A stretch of DNA of 64,000 nt from Psococerastis gibbosa (GCA_963971405.1 OZ020488.1:29655089-29719088); one strand, 5' to 3'; counted from the stretch's first letter, positions 1-12,250 are shown. The notes: generated by a model from the letters alone, not told the origin. Program-made: numbers and translations.

Positions 1-514
1 AAGCAACCTATCCAGTTTTGTTACTCAATTCATCACCTAAAACATGCCTGAAGGAAGAAATCCTCGATAGAAAGGTTCCGCAGAAAAATTATTTTTTAGT
101 CATTTTTCATGAAAATTTTTGTTATTTTTATTTTTTACCCCCAGAAGCAAAGTATCATGGGCCAAGCGACCCAATATATGTGAATTTAAAAGAAATCGTT
201 GGAGCCGTTTTTCAGAAATAATTCTTTTATGCGATTTTTGTAGTTTTTTGAGAATAAAACCCTCCCAAATTGAGTAAGCCCAAAATAAAAAAATAATCCC
301 GAGGTATGATTTTTTCAAATCTACGTGCCAAATTTCATCCGAATCCACTATGTAATTTGCCCGCAAATCGATGAACAGACTGACAGACATTTCGTAAAAA
401 ACACTTTTTTGGGTTCCTGTGACCTCAAAACGTGTAAATCCTTTGAAATCTCGGAGTCGGAAATGTTGACCATCACAAAACTTTCCTTATAATACGTGTA
501 CATTGGATAGCAAA
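1..514 (+). repeat. Interspersed repeat family C, copy 1 (left part cut by the window edge)
   Basis: This is a copy of a non-coding repeat seen at least seven times in the window. Shared landmarks are AAGCAACCT..TTACTCAATT, GAAATCGTTGGAGCCGTTTT, a short GACAGACAGACA-like run, CACTTTTTTGGGTTCCTG, AAACGTGTAAATC and an end of the type CTTTCCTTATA..ATTGGAAAGCAA. The short open frames over it (18-221, 100-390, 348-590) are not conserved between copies, so I treat them as chance. Other copies: 18059-18899, 35193-35470, 39499-39775 plus 40786-41326, 58262-58845, 60790-61432 and 61615-61740. Confidence 0.8.
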
Positions 515-1675
515 AAGACGTCAGCAACTCGTGCGGGCGGAGCGGTGTATCGGGTCTAAAGCTCGAACACGGCCACACGGGTGGCTTCATAAATTCAAGT
601 CACCCACCACCCCAAACAATAGTACAAAAGTTTTGTTTGGACCACAATTTTCCGTGATGTTACATGTGAATCGAAACAGCCAGTATTCCTAGAAACAAAT
701 TAAAGCCAGTCTGTTGCCAGCCAGTTCTAACACACCACCCTCTCCAAAAAAAATATTTATTTACCAAATTCCGTATATAACAATCCCAAAAATTGTTCCC
801 CATGTAGTTTAAAACTTTTCTCCCGGGGGTGACCCTGGTTGGAGTATTTTCAATAAATTTTGGAGTGAAAAAATGTGTAAGCCCTCCTACCGTATTTTCA
901 GTTTTGTAAATCTTCATCGATAAAATCTAAACAGTACTGCTATCAAAATGCGGGGAACCGGGCCCAGCCTCTGTTTGCAGGATATGACATGTTTACGAGA
1001 CTTCAGTGTATTCGTTACTTATGATACTTGGATGTTGACTAGATGGGGTATAATTTTATTACATTTCATACGAATATTGTACAATACAATTGAAGGAACC
1101 TCCCCCTCTCTAGCCTAGACAGCTTTTGGAGACAGGCTTCAATTTTTCATATGCTCGTTTTCATATATATGCGCCTGTGGAATGAGGAATTGACTTATTC
1201 TGTCAGAATAACTCGGTCATTTAAAGTTTACCTAACATACTTTTCAATCACTGCCTTAGGGTGTCCAATCAAAATTAGCCGAATGCTTTCTATCCACAAT
1301 CACCAATAAGAATCGACGAATCGAAACACACCCAGAAACGACGCATCGGCGTAATATAAAAGTGAAACCGCGAATTCCCCATGCAAGTTGAGTCTTTAAA
1401 AATAGACATCACAAAAGAGTGAAGATGATGCTCGACGTATGAGACGTACGTATGTTGCTCAATGGCAACTGTCCAAACTTGTGTTTGCTCTCATTTTGGA
1501 AATAGGTCACCACGTTTTTGTCTTCTTGGGCTTAGGGTTAGTTCTTGCCCCCCCCCCTCCCCCCTCACCAACAGAGACACATATTAATTGGGTGCAATAG
1601 GCAAATGTTGACATGCGGATAAAATATATAACTAATAAGAATACTTTATTATTGTATAAATTAAACTTTATTCTG
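515..1675. other. No gene seen
   Basis: AT-rich sequence with a C-run near 1550 and no splice-bounded coding segment or recognisable protein. The 85-aa open frame at 660-917 (-) has no family resemblance and no flanking splice sites. Confidence 0.5.
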
Positions 1676-1863
1676 TATAACCGAAATTAGAGGATATGGA
1701 AAAAAACTGGGCTTGGCGGGATTCGAACCCACGATCTACGCCTAACCGGGGCGTCGTCTTAACTGGTCCAGCGGTTAAGATGACGCCCCGGTTAGGCGTA
1801 GATCGTGGGTTCGAATCCCGCCAAGCCCAGTTTTTTTCCATATCCTCTAATTTCGGTTATAAC
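1676..1863. repeat. 188-bp near-perfect palindrome built from two tRNA-derived arms
   Basis: The left arm (1676-1768) and right arm (1771-1863) are reverse complements with almost no loop. The right arm reads like a tRNA from the D arm to the 3' acceptor strand: A-box TGGTCCAGCGG, an anticodon stem ACGCC/GGCGT around loop CCGGTTA, B-box GGTTCGAATCC, then a 3' acceptor strand AAGCCCA. The matching 5' acceptor strand is missing, and the position before the anticodon is C rather than T, so neither arm is a normal tRNA gene. Both arms also share about 30 bp of flank beyond the tRNA part. It could be a fold-back tRNA pseudogene or the tail-to-tail end of a tRNA-headed element. Confidence 0.8.
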
Positions 1864-2282
1864 GAGGAGGTTACCTCTTCAACCAAAGTTAATTTAATGT
1901 CAGTGTTATATATACCATATAATACTACAATGTAATTTATTCTGTATAACATTCAGTGAATTAATTAAAGTACCAAGAGACTGCGCGCATAAAGATCGGG
2001 TGGTTTAGTGGAAAATATTTATAAAGGAGACTGCGCATAAATTTATTTATAAATGAAATTATTATTTTCTCAGGTAATCTGCAGTTGATTTTCGTAAAGG
2101 TATGCGGTGATTTCAATATTTTTTTCTCATTAAAATTGGTGAAAATGGGCTAAATCATTCGGGGAAATTTAAAGCGGGACCAAATGAGGAGCAAACTTTC
2201 AAAACGGCACTAATCCATTTTCGTAAAAAGCCTAATGAAGTGGTGTCATGAAGATAATACAGTAGTTTAGTATAATTACAAG

Positions 2283-2425
2283 ACAATAACGGGCGGAGTT
2301 ACGTGATGAAGAAGTAGAATCCGGGATGATACGCCATGGTCGTTCTGAAAGTTTGGAAGTACGCTTTCAGAACGATCTCGCCCCCCCCCCCCCTAATATC
2401 CCGGATTCTGCTCCTTCATCACAGC
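2283..2425. repeat. Hairpin repeat of family E (possible Penelope-type fragment)
   Basis: An imperfect inverted repeat with arms GATGAAGAAGTAGAATCC and GGATTCTGCTCCTTCATC, and an inner pair CGTTCTGAAAG/CTTTCAGAACG. The outer block AGTAGAATCCGG..ATG..GCCATGGTCG recurs at 59190-59410 and, degenerate, at 36310-36470 and 47995-48075, so it is a family and not a one-off hairpin. A poly-C run lies inside it. Confidence 0.55.
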
Positions 2426-2482
2426 ACCTTAATTTAGTTACATAATTACATAATCAGTACATATTGTGTATGTACTTTACAG

Positions 2483-2554
2483 TAATTCACATAGACGTAA
2501 TCGGACCTACTTTTTTTTTTTTTTTAATTCACATAGACGTAATTCGACCTACTT
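2483..2554. repeat. About 29-bp direct repeat bracketing a poly-T run
   Basis: AATTCACATAGACGTAAT at 2483 is followed by a run of T and then the same sequence again from 2526, with one indel. Long direct repeats on both sides of a homopolymer resemble a target duplication around a retroposed poly(A) tail with no remaining body. Replication slippage is the alternative. Confidence 0.5.
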
Positions 2555-3013
2555 CAACAAACTAAAACATCTTTTCTACCTGTACAGACTTATTTTACCT
2601 AAGTAGGCTCACCTGACACCACTGACTGTGGCCCAATACAAATTTAAATGTTTAATCCTATTACAAAGTCCATCCATAGCCTACCAAAATATTACTCCCG
2701 AATGCTTTGAAAAACACCTTCATACGACCCTGCACCTGTAAAGTCAAGCTTATTAAATTTGAATTCCTCGTTAAAACAGGAAATGTCAGTAGCTTTTAAT
2801 TACTACCCGGACGGAAAGCCCAAAGCATAGCGTGCTAAATTGATTCTGAATGCGACAAAGTATTCAAAATTTGAGACACACAGCCCCAAAAAATTAAATT
2901 TTTAGTATGCCTACGGTTGCCCACAAGTGACTTGAGTTTGCAGCTGGATTCTTTGAAGTTGCTGTTGGCATCGGACCAGTAACTCTTTTGTTATTGACCG
3001 GCTTCGTGTTGAA

Positions 3014-6000
3014 ATGAACGCTTGTGCCGTTTGTAAAGCTCCATCCGATAAAAAGTGCAGCCTATGTCAGAAAACTTTTTATTGTTCCAAGGAACATCAG
3101 AAATTAGACTGGAAGAAGCATAAGGGGAAATGCACGTGCTTTAAGGTACGTTAACCATGGAAATACAATACCAATACATAACCAGAGCTGTAGGCAGGTA
3201 GTGGAGTAGGCTGTAATCCTCACAATAATTCAGTAAGAGAGGTAAATTTACTGAAATTATAGCTATGAAATAATGAAGTAGACAGTCCCCGAAAGAAAAC
3301 CCAACAAGTATGATTCTCTACATAGCCACTGTATTTTATTGATAACTGATATACCTAACAGAACAGGTTGTTGACAGAAAACTCATTAGCAATGTTCTGA
3401 TTCTGGAAAAACGAAAGTCGACTACGCGATTCAGATCAATAATCCAAGTTCATAATTGTGAAGAATGCTACGGAAACTTGCATATCCCACTGTAAGGGGA
3501 AACTACTGCACATAGTGAGGGATGTCCAACACTTAACGTTTTCCTACTCACCTAAAATAATATTAATATTTCCATAGGTACTTAAAAAGCAATAATATGT
3601 ATTAAACAGATTATACCTATATAGATTAGTATAGTAAGTCAGTCAATCATTTAACAATTTTCATATCTTTGCGGCCTTGGAACGGGGAATTATTTAAGTT
3701 TCACGACATGCTCAGAAAAAGTCATAGGTCTATATACTATGGCGACATGTTTGGTGCTGACGACACCATAGCTATGATTGGGTGTCGCAACTCAGAACCT
3801 TCTCGCTATTTTAAACTAAGGTTTATCAAACTTTATTCCAGTGGGATGGGTCATTGAATGAATTAACAAAGGGTTAGTTGGACGTATATTGCCTGTTGTG
3901 TTAGTAGTCATTAGAGGCAGGCATAGTCATCGAACAATTAGGGCAGAGCCCGTTGTCAGGGGCAGGAACCGGCGTTTTATTTCAGGAGTGGGTGCTACTC
4001 CTATCATCAGGCTTTGTCCAGAGAATGAGAAAGGTAGGGGACAAATGGTTCCATTTCAATCAGGAGGACGGCAGTTCGAATCCTCAAGGGGATCGTATTA
4101 ACTCAATTTAGAGAAGAATACTAGAGCAATGAGTCAATCCTCCGGAAACTATCAGACTAAGCCTGATGGTGGGAGTAGCACCCATTCCCGAAACGTCGTC
4201 CCCTTCCCCTGACAACGGGTTCCACTGTAATTGTTCGATGACTATGACTACTAACACACCAGACAATGTAATTCCAACTAACCCTTTGTTAAATAATACA
4301 ACACCATTGCCATTAACCTTTACCAATGCATCGTTGAATGGATAAAATTTTACATTTCTGGCATAGGTATAGTCATCCGAATGCCCTCTCTGCTTCCATG
4401 GGGAAGGGAATGCCGATCACTTATTCAGCTGCACTGGCATTGAGGTAGAAAACCGAACTACGACACAGGAGGGATTAGCCCAGCTCTACTATACGGCACG
4501 GCGTCAAATGGTTTACCAGCCAAGGACGGGCGTTGGCTGATAAAGAAGAAGAAGACATTTCTGGCATTACATTCATCAGCATATTGATTTTAGGTGGAAG
4601 AGAATGAGGCACTGGGGAGATTCATGGTGGCAACCAGATCTATCCATCCCGGGGAGGAGATTCTTCGAGAGAAACCGTTGGTGTCTGGCCCTCCGGAATG
4701 CACCCCGCCTGTCTGTCTGGGGTGCTACCGGTTGCTGACGGAGCTGTCCAGTGTAGAGTGCCCCAAATGTGGCTGGCCGATGTGCTCTACTGCCTGCGCG
4801 AAATCGCCGCAACATTTCCCTGAATGCCAGATTACCGCAAATGTCAAAGGGACGAAGGTCTGTGCTACGATTAGACCTAATCGAACTTAATTAATAGTAT
4901 AGTATATCTGGGTAGTAGTATAATATATTTCAAAATCGTTTACAAAAAAAATCTATTCTTATATAGCCGCGGGCATGGCCGTAGCCAAGGGGGGGTTCAT
5001 GGGGGTTCAAACCCCCCCCCCCCCCCCCCCGAAGTGAAATGGCTTCATACTAGATAGATTCGGATTTTGAGAGGAAAAATAAAAACCACTATATAATACC
5101 CAATGAAAATTCTCAACCCCCCCCCCCCCGAAAAAAAATCCTGGCTACGGCCTTGGCCACGGGCATTAGCCCTGTGTGACTTACGACATTCGATATTCGT
5201 AATTACAGGGCGCGTCATTAGTTCTATACCGGTATTGTAAGTTTATGAGATAGGTAGTCAATGTTAGTCAGGTTGGGTCATGTTAGTAGTTAAGTTAGTT
5301 ACGTATGTATGTGTAATGGGTTAGGGAGTACGTGTTTTAATTTAGTTATCTAGGACAATCTAGGTGTCTTTTATGCTTGTTAACGAATATTTTAATAGGC
5401 TACATAATGTACTGTCGGGTACTCATAGTAATTCCTCGCAAAATGCTTTTGTATATAAATTCTTTGTTCTGTTATCGGCCTGAATTTTTTGTTTTTTTGT
5501 TTTTCATTTTCACATGCGTCTGCAATTGGCAAATACACTGACTGCTGGCAATAGTTTTGAAGTTATACAATACTAGGTATATTCCAGATGTAAAATTTAA
5601 TATCGTATTGTTCATGGGTTACAATTATTGTCATTGTAATATCGCACATTAATGAACGATACTAGCAAATACTCATTACCATTAGTTGAAAAGTTATAAT
5701 GTCATTAAATTTTAGAATCTCTGACGATTCAAAAACAAAATTCCCGCAGATATTTAAATGAGCAAGCTGCATGGCAAGCCCTAGCTCTGGCTATTTAATC
5801 ACTGGTCCCACCACCGCAAGAAATGTATAATGATGAAAACTACCCTGAACGACGATAATTTGCTTGCAGGTGAAAATACAAACGTTCCAAATACCTCATC
5901 CGAGTTACAGCAGTATCGTAGTTTTGCGCTGTCTGTACCTAAAAAATAATCAGCCAACGTTGTGGGGCAAATTGACAGGTTTGCAATCCCATTGTGAGGA

Positions 6001-8622
6001 ACGAAAGGCTTGTGGCAAATATGAACACGAACGGACTACAATTGCGCAATTTATCCCTCGGTTCTTTAAGCTGACGGATTTTTCTGAAGACGAGATTTTG
6101 AAAGTCAATGGAATCATCAATGTAAGTCCTATAGGTATCTGCCTAGGCTGCTGGCGTAGACTTAAAAAAAAAATAACTTTTCAGAGTACCTAAAATTGAA
6201 TCAAAATTGAATGCTGCACGGCACATTGTTATGATAATTCGTTTAGAGGACATGCTACGTAAAAAATTAGCACCCCAAAATTGTTTTTTTTTACGTTTTA
6301 TTTTTTTAATTAATTTACAAAGGTATTAAAGATATGGCTCATGTAAGTTGTAGAAGACTACTTCATGCATCATACAAGTATAATAGGAAATATTCAATTT
6401 TTGGTGCATTAGTTCTTTCATAAAATCCAAAGGGGAATAAAATCACCATTCAACAAACTACCCTACTGTAAAATCTAATCTACCTCACTATAATTTGCAG
6501 GTTAACGGACATGAAGTACCAATCAGTGGTAATACGTTCGTTTCCATTTATGAAACAGCCTCGTTTTTGGAACACAATTGTCAAGCTAATTGTTCCAAAG
6601 GCTTCAGTGCCGTTGGGGAGCTGGTCGTTCGAGCAGCCAGAACCATTTCAGCTGGAGAACATTTGTCTATTTGCTACACGGACCCACTTTGGGGGACAAT
6701 CAACAGACGGGAGCATTTACTGGAGACCAAGTATTTCCAGTGCACCTGCGATCGATGCAAGGATGCGACGGAGTTTGGGACCAATTTTAACTCACTTCTA
6801 TGTAAATCCAGGTAGGCCGGGTCCCACGATTGTTTGCAAAGTCTCGGTAGGGAATACCGCAAGGCATCGCATCAATGTTCGAATGCATGACGTAACAGAA
6901 ATTCCCTGGCCTCTGCCGTCACACAAAAAATCTTTTATAGCGTCCCCACTTAATTTAATATGCCATCTAGTCTACCTAGAAAATGGACGGATATATTAGA
7001 ACAGGCCCCAATATAATTTTAATATTATACTATAACTTCCTCTAACTCTTTTAACCGTCATTATAGATTTTTATTTTTTCTCTTATATAAATTACTCCAG
7101 AAATTGTATTCGTTAGATCGATCGTACCTTTTGTAGTAGTAGATTGATCTTAATAATTCAATGATGACAATGTCTTCACTTCGGTGTCTGTCAGTCACTC
7201 CCCCTCTCCCTGAGGGAGGAGTCTGCCCTTAGGGTGCTTCGAGTTAAGAAACAGACTCACTCTCCCGCCAGGCTGACAGGGTAGCTTGAAGCAGAAATGC
7301 TGAAAGGAGGCGTTGGAAATGGAACGGACTTCGGTGTAAAATTTATTCTAATATCGGTAGTACTTACGTACACAAATTGGTGTAACCAGGAATTTAATAA
7401 GGGGAGAACTTCAGAGTTGTCCCTCTTCGTGGGTAAAAGGTTTGGGAAAAAAGGTACAAAAAATGGGCTTTTTAAAAAATAGGATTTTCCAAACTACAAC
7501 CCTGAACAGGATCCAAAGGCTTCCTATAGGAGTACAAGAACTATATATATATAACTCACCTAATTTATTTAACAATTTCAGTGGATGCAAAGGTTTTCTT
7601 GTACCAGACAACGCAATCAGAGTCGACAGTGTATGGAAGTGCTCCAGATGCACAGCCACATTTTCACCTGAAGAAATCAACAGCATCATTACTACGATAA
7701 ATAGCCGTTTATCGTCACTGGATAAGTCAAGTGTCAGAGCATACAAAGCTTTCATAAAGGAGCATACAGAAATCCTTCATTCGAACCACTTTCTAATCAC
7801 CAATGCAAAAATGTCAATCACTGACATATTGGATGAGGGAGTCAGTAGCATGAGTGACGATGATCTGCTGTTAAAAATGACCTACTGCAGGCAACTCGTC
7901 AAACTAACCAAGACACTGGTACCGGCCGAAAATAGGTGCATAGGCGTACTCCTATTCGGGCTACACGCAGCATTAGCTGAAATAGGGAGAAGAAAGTCAA
8001 ATAATGGAGAAATGGACCAGGACGACTTAAGGAATAGTCTTTTGGTGAGTTCATTTTTCAGTAGTTCCTTTTGAATAACTTTGAGATAGATAACGAATTT
8101 TTAATTTCCAAGCTTTCTAATAAAGCCTTTTCATACGGCTGACTTACTTACTGTAGCTGTATACTACGATCTTATAAACTCTAGTTCAGATTCCCAGGGT
8201 GTTTAAACGGGCCCTGCACGGGGTTTTCACTCCTTATCTCAATATACTCTTCATGTCTGCTGTTCCATTCATGGAAAATTCAACAGCGGGTTTTTGCCCG
8301 AGAACCTCAGTTACACGATTTTTTTCGCCATTTTCTTCTTGAAGTTTTGTAAGCAATACCAAAGGGTGTCCTATTAATTTACGGAACTCGACTGATGTTA
8401 GTTCGCCAAAAAACAATTATATTGACCTAAAGCCCATTAAAATGTTTTATGTAATTTGTGCAGGAATGCAGGGATTTCCTAGCAGAATCATACAATTTAC
8501 TCAAGCACGAACCTGATATTTTACCAGAAGGTCAGATTGCCCTACAAGCCAAGACTAATCTTAAAGACATAGACAAAATTCTACAGGCTCTTCATGGACA
8601 AATGGGCGACGCAATGCCTTAA
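3014..8622 (+). CDS. SmydA: SmydA-like MYND/SET-domain protein, six exons
   Basis: Exons 3014-3145, 4594-4857, 5870-6121, 6501-6811, 7582-8044 and 8464-8622 all have GT donors and AG acceptors and join in phase to give about 526 aa. Residues 4-40 are a MYND zinc finger (CAVC..CSLC..YCS..H..C), and it starts right at the first ATG. Residues from about 49 look like the N-terminal SET strand (GRFMVATRSIHPGEEIL), followed by a second cysteine cluster (CLGC..CPKC..C..H..C). The SET cofactor motif is EHNCQANC at about 240-247, the catalytic-type tyrosine is in ICYTDP near 275, and a post-SET CTCDRC sits at about 297-302. Order and length match arthropod SmydA proteins. In SMYD relatives this fold methylates lysines; activity here is inferred, and the canonical NHxCxPN motif is altered (EHNCQAN). 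Introns hold a fold-back element and a hAT-like MITE. Confidence 0.88.
3866..4303. repeat. Fold-back element in intron 1 of the SmydA-like gene
   Basis: Two arms of about 160 bp (3866-4025 and 4140-4303) are imperfect reverse complements around a roughly 115-bp spacer. Matching blocks include AAAGGGTTAGTTGGA, GTGTTAGTAGTCAT, TCATCGAACAATTA and GGGTGCTACTCC. Open frames at 3889-4101 and 4108-4326 are the two arms read in opposite directions and are not genes. Confidence 0.8.
4977..5159. mobile_element. hAT-like MITE in intron 2 of the SmydA-like gene
   Basis: The ends are inverted copies of GGCCGTAGCCAAGG (left) and CCTGGCTACGGCC (right), with poly-G/poly-C blocks just inside. It is flanked by CGGGCAT at 4970-4976 and 5160-5166; one base further out the match is broken (GCGGGCAT against ACGGGCAT), consistent with an 8-bp hAT-type target duplication with one change. 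Confidence 0.65.
7185..7295 (-). repeat. Repeat family I, fragment
   Basis: Read on the minus strand this matches the start of the repeat at 24180 and 15170 (CAGCCTGGCGGGAGAGTGAG, TCTGTTTCTTAACT, CACCCTAAGGGCAGACTCC). It lies in intron 4 of the SmydA-like gene, and only the first quarter of the family is present. Confidence 0.65.
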
Positions 8623-9826
8623 TTGGGTATGTACAGTATGCAATGATAATAAGAAATCAGATCTTTCTACATATTTTTTAAGGGCCAGCAACAAGAAGGG
8701 AACTGACGACAGGAAGGAACTTTCTTTTTTCACAAAAATTGGAGTATACCATTGTATAGATAGGATTGCTAATAGAATGCCAAAAGATTGGGTTGATTGG
8801 CACGTTAGCACCTTTATTCTACTCTTATTTGGGTCATCGTTATTATCATCATCTGCATCTCACGCACAGTGTGGGCTATACAATGCTAAAATAGTTAGTC
8901 CAATGCCAAGTGCCAACGCTCTGCCATATCTATTCAAAGCTTCAAGAGGCCATTGTGGGAGTTCAGATTCGTCACACACAGTGACTGCAAAATGAGCTAG
9001 CTTTACGTGTTACGCGTACCTACTATACTTAGGCTATCTTTCTAAAAAAAAATTATGCAAATTCGTTGAATAGCTACTAAGTCAAAACCGCGAGTAGTAC
9101 GCAAACAGAAGACTTCTCATAAATTTCAGCAGTAAATCAAAATTAGTTTGACTGAAATGTTTCTTCTTATTTCTACTAAAACTTTGAAAACCAGAGTTTG
9201 TCATGGTTCTCAAAAGCAGGTCCGCAAATAATTAGGTAAAATTATAGTCAGGAAGATGAAGGTAGGCATGGATGTCCGCAAAGGTGGTAGCTATTGTCAT
9301 CTAACAATGCGACAAAGTGGTAGGAGTAGGTACCTCCTTATTAGTTCTGCGCAAACTCTGTGAGTATATTCGCGATTACTTTTGTAATTATCACATTCAC
9401 TCATGTTCCTATCATGATAGTGTGACTTGGTACCTAGTTCAAGGTTGTGTTTTTTTATTGTTATCTTGAAGGGAAGAAATACGTAAAAACTTTATGAGTG
9501 TTAGATGAATTTATGTCAAAGTCATGTGGAATACTTATGAATACGTTTTAAATATAACCGAAAAAGTGTAAGACTGGATGAAATATCAATAGGATCGCAA
9601 GCAGGTAAAGTTTTTACAGACTTAGCTACTATAGATTTAAATAGCGTAGATATACTAGAAACTTTGATATATACGGGATTCACCTTCACAGATTAAATGT
9701 GTTGAATCAGAAAAAAATAGGGTAAGTTTGTACCTTACCGTTGCGTTCGATTCAATCACGAATTAAGCTCCCAAATATAATCGATACCTGGTCTGTACCA
9801 TATGTGCTGTACATAAGTACTGTACA
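8623..9826. other. No gene seen; 3' flank of the SmydA-like gene
   Basis: The 133-aa open frame over 8594-8995 is the last SmydA exon read in another frame and then its 3' flank. No other coding signal or repeat boundary is visible. Confidence 0.5.
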
Positions 9827-10001
9827 CAGTGGCGGACCCACAGGGGGTCATGAGTAAATTCATAGTAAATTCATATAAGGTACCTAGTAAAAAAAATTGT
9901 GGATAAAACTCAACTTTTCAACAAAAAAAAATGCTTTTTCAACTTACAAAAAAACTTGTGACCCTCCCCCCCCCCTAAATTTTCCGCTGGATCCGCCCTT
10001 G
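9827..10001. mobile_element. hAT-type MITE, 175 bp, with intact 8-bp target duplication
   Basis: Terminal inverted repeats CAGTGGCGGACCCA and TGGATCCGCCCTTG bound a short AT-rich body with a poly-C run. The flanks are identical 8-mers ACTGTACA at 9819-9826 and 10002-10009. An 8-bp duplication with CAG-starting ends is the hAT signature. Confidence 0.85.
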
Positions 10002-10009
10002 ACTGTACA

Positions 10010-11125
10010 TAAGTACTGATGTAGCCGAGCCTACACAATAAAATCCCAGCATTACAGTAGAAGTTTAAATGACCATTTTTATGCAGATAGAAAATCGTAC
10101 CGCATTTGATTTAGGAAATTTGAAAATTCATGTTAGAGAGCTTCCAATACCCGCAATAATCTACAATGTACATAATAAACCTCAGTCCATTATGATTTAC
10201 AATATATTATTATATGCTATGCATAAAATAATATATACATTTAAGAGCAATACGTTTTAGACGGTCCTTGGGCAACTTCGCTGTCCAGTGCGCTCCTAAT
10301 GGCAGTTTGCCAAACCACACGGGTCCACACCACTCCAACCCTTCACAGCACCACACGATATTGTATTACAACACAACCAGACATCGCGTAGGTCAAAAAA
10401 AAATTTTTTTTGATTAACGTAAAAATACAAAAGGTACCATAAAGAAATGGCTATTCGATTCCCGACAGGTCTTCAGTCTACCGTTCTATCAGGAAGCGAG
10501 CTTTCTTTCTTTCTTTGATCTGATACTCGCAGTATTCGCAGGTTGCCTCGAATATAAGTTTATACTATCGTCATTTGTCAGGTCAATTTTCTACACAATC
10601 GCAGGGATTAAAATATAGATTTTACATACGGTACGAAGAATTGCAAACAGGGGGGCTCGGGGGACCTCGAAGTAGTAGATTTCTTGTTACGAAACGATAG
10701 TTCGAAATAAGGGTAATTTTGAAAAAATAAGAGAACAAATTTCGTGAAAAATTATTTTATGAAACAAAACAACCCCAAAGCAGGCTCTAGGAGGGGGGGG
10801 GGGCAGCGGATAGTCTATGAGGGGGCAGTGCTCCTCCTGCCCCTCCCTGGCGTCACCCTTGCAAAGCGATCGCCTCATGGGATGCTGATGAAATGCATTC
10901 GTGCAATCAAACAACATCTATTATCTCTAAGGGCTAAGACCCAATGGTTAGAAAAGTAGTCTTTTATTGCTTATTTATAGCCTACAGGTCAACAACATAA
11001 AAGTGAAACTAGTCCAATTTGTAGTCTAGTAGCTTTCGCATGAGTTCGTTTTCCTCTTTCATTAAAAAATATTCATAAAAATTACATAAAAATATAAATT
11101 TCAACATAATTCAACCATAAATGAC
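10010..11125. other. No gene seen
   Basis: AT-rich sequence with a TTTC microsatellite near 10500 and G/C-run sequence near 10650-10860. The open frames at 10687-10917 and 10744-10959 overlap on opposite strands across these runs and resemble nothing known. Confidence 0.5.
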
Positions 11126-11340
11126 ATGTAGCGTAGTGGTACGGACTCTGACTTTCACCCGAAAGGTTGTTGGTTCGAGTCCCACACTGGCTACATTTTC
11201 TGGCCATGCTTCGGAGGACATGTAAAGCAGGCGGTCCCGGGCCTTCCTAGTTGAGTGTAAGAGAGGGCTTTATAGCCCTAACTCCGCTAGGTTGGCTTAG
11301 TAATAGAAACAATAAAAAGTCTTTATTTATTTATTTATAA
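11126..11340 (+). mobile_element. tRNA-headed SINE, most complete copy
   Basis: The head is tRNA-like: TGTAGC pairs with GGCTACA, the A-box is TAGCGTAGTGG and the B-box is GGTTCGAGTCCC. The body contains GCATG..GGACATGTAAAGCAGGC, GGTCCCGGGCCTTCCTAG, TTGAGTGTAAGAGAGGGC and CTCCGCTAGGTTGGCTTAG. The tail is a TTTA repeat. Other copies are at 22069-22224 (-), 26420-26541, 29023-29190 and 59805-59855. Confidence 0.88.
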
Positions 11341-11627
11341 ATATATCAACTTGCAGTTTCCTATGCCCTCTGATTATACACTCGAATATTTAGATGGTAA
11401 ATTGACGTGTAATTACAATTTTGACTAGCACATCCAAAGCTTTCCTTATACTACCTGCTTCACCATATAATACTGTATACAGATACAGTATATAGCATTA
11501 TATGGTCTAAGACTACCTATGAATAGGAAAGCAATACACTATCAAAATATTTCTTCAATTGAATAAATATTCGGGATCCATGAAAAGTAGTTGCCTGCGC
11601 CGGCATCCACAAAATTTTAATAGGCCC

Positions 11628-11789
11628 GCGGCCTGATCATGGCGATTGGTATTAACTTACTCCTGGGATTAAAACTGTCAAAACAAATTTTGAATAGCAC
11701 TTTCCATTGTAAAATTATCTTGTTTACATTTTTAATACCAGGGTATATTACATTAGCCCCGGTATTATAATCGCCATGATTGGGCCGCT
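11628..11789. mobile_element. MITE family G, copy 1
   Basis: Left end GCGGCCTGATCATGGCGAT and right end ATCGCCATGATTGGGCCGC are inverted repeats about 19 bp long. Inside the right end is CCCCGGTATTATAAT, shared with the 400-bp relative at 61971-62370. Confidence 0.75.
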
Positions 11790-11799
11790 GGTGATTTCT

Positions 11800-12250
11800 C
11801 CCTCAGCCATTCAGCTAGCCTATTAGTTTGTGACGTCACCAAATATTAATTTAGTCTACACATCCCGTATGGTGCGGTCGCTGTGATGTCATATTTTGAA
11901 AGACAATCGGAGGGGAAAAGCCTTACAGGTGTACAAGATCAAATGTCATATGAAATATCGATTGTAAATAGCTGTCAATAATCCCTTAGAAGAAATTATC
12001 CTCGACAGCATTTTGATAAATATAACTTTGTTTGTAAAAAAAATAACGAACAGTGATTGTGTCAGGCGGACAGAGTTAAAAAAATTTTGGCAAATTTGTG
12101 TTAGTGACAGCCATATATAAATAAATAAATATTTTTGTTAAATTGTACAATCAACAAGTACTACAAGACGTAATCACCAAGAAGACAAGAACTTTAGCGC
12201 ATAGCGATATCAGCATACATATTGAAATGTAGAAGATGAGTATTTCTTCT
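11800..12250. other. No gene seen
   Basis: AT-rich spacer between two MITEs with no coding or repeat structure that I can bound. Confidence 0.4.

Noticed and set aside
1710-1830. A functional tRNA gene
   Set aside because: Promoter boxes are present but the 5' acceptor strand is missing in both arms and the base before the anticodon is not T.
6511-6999. 162-aa plus-strand open frame
   Set aside because: Out-of-frame shadow of SmydA exon 4 and the following intron; the frame carrying the SET motifs is the true one.
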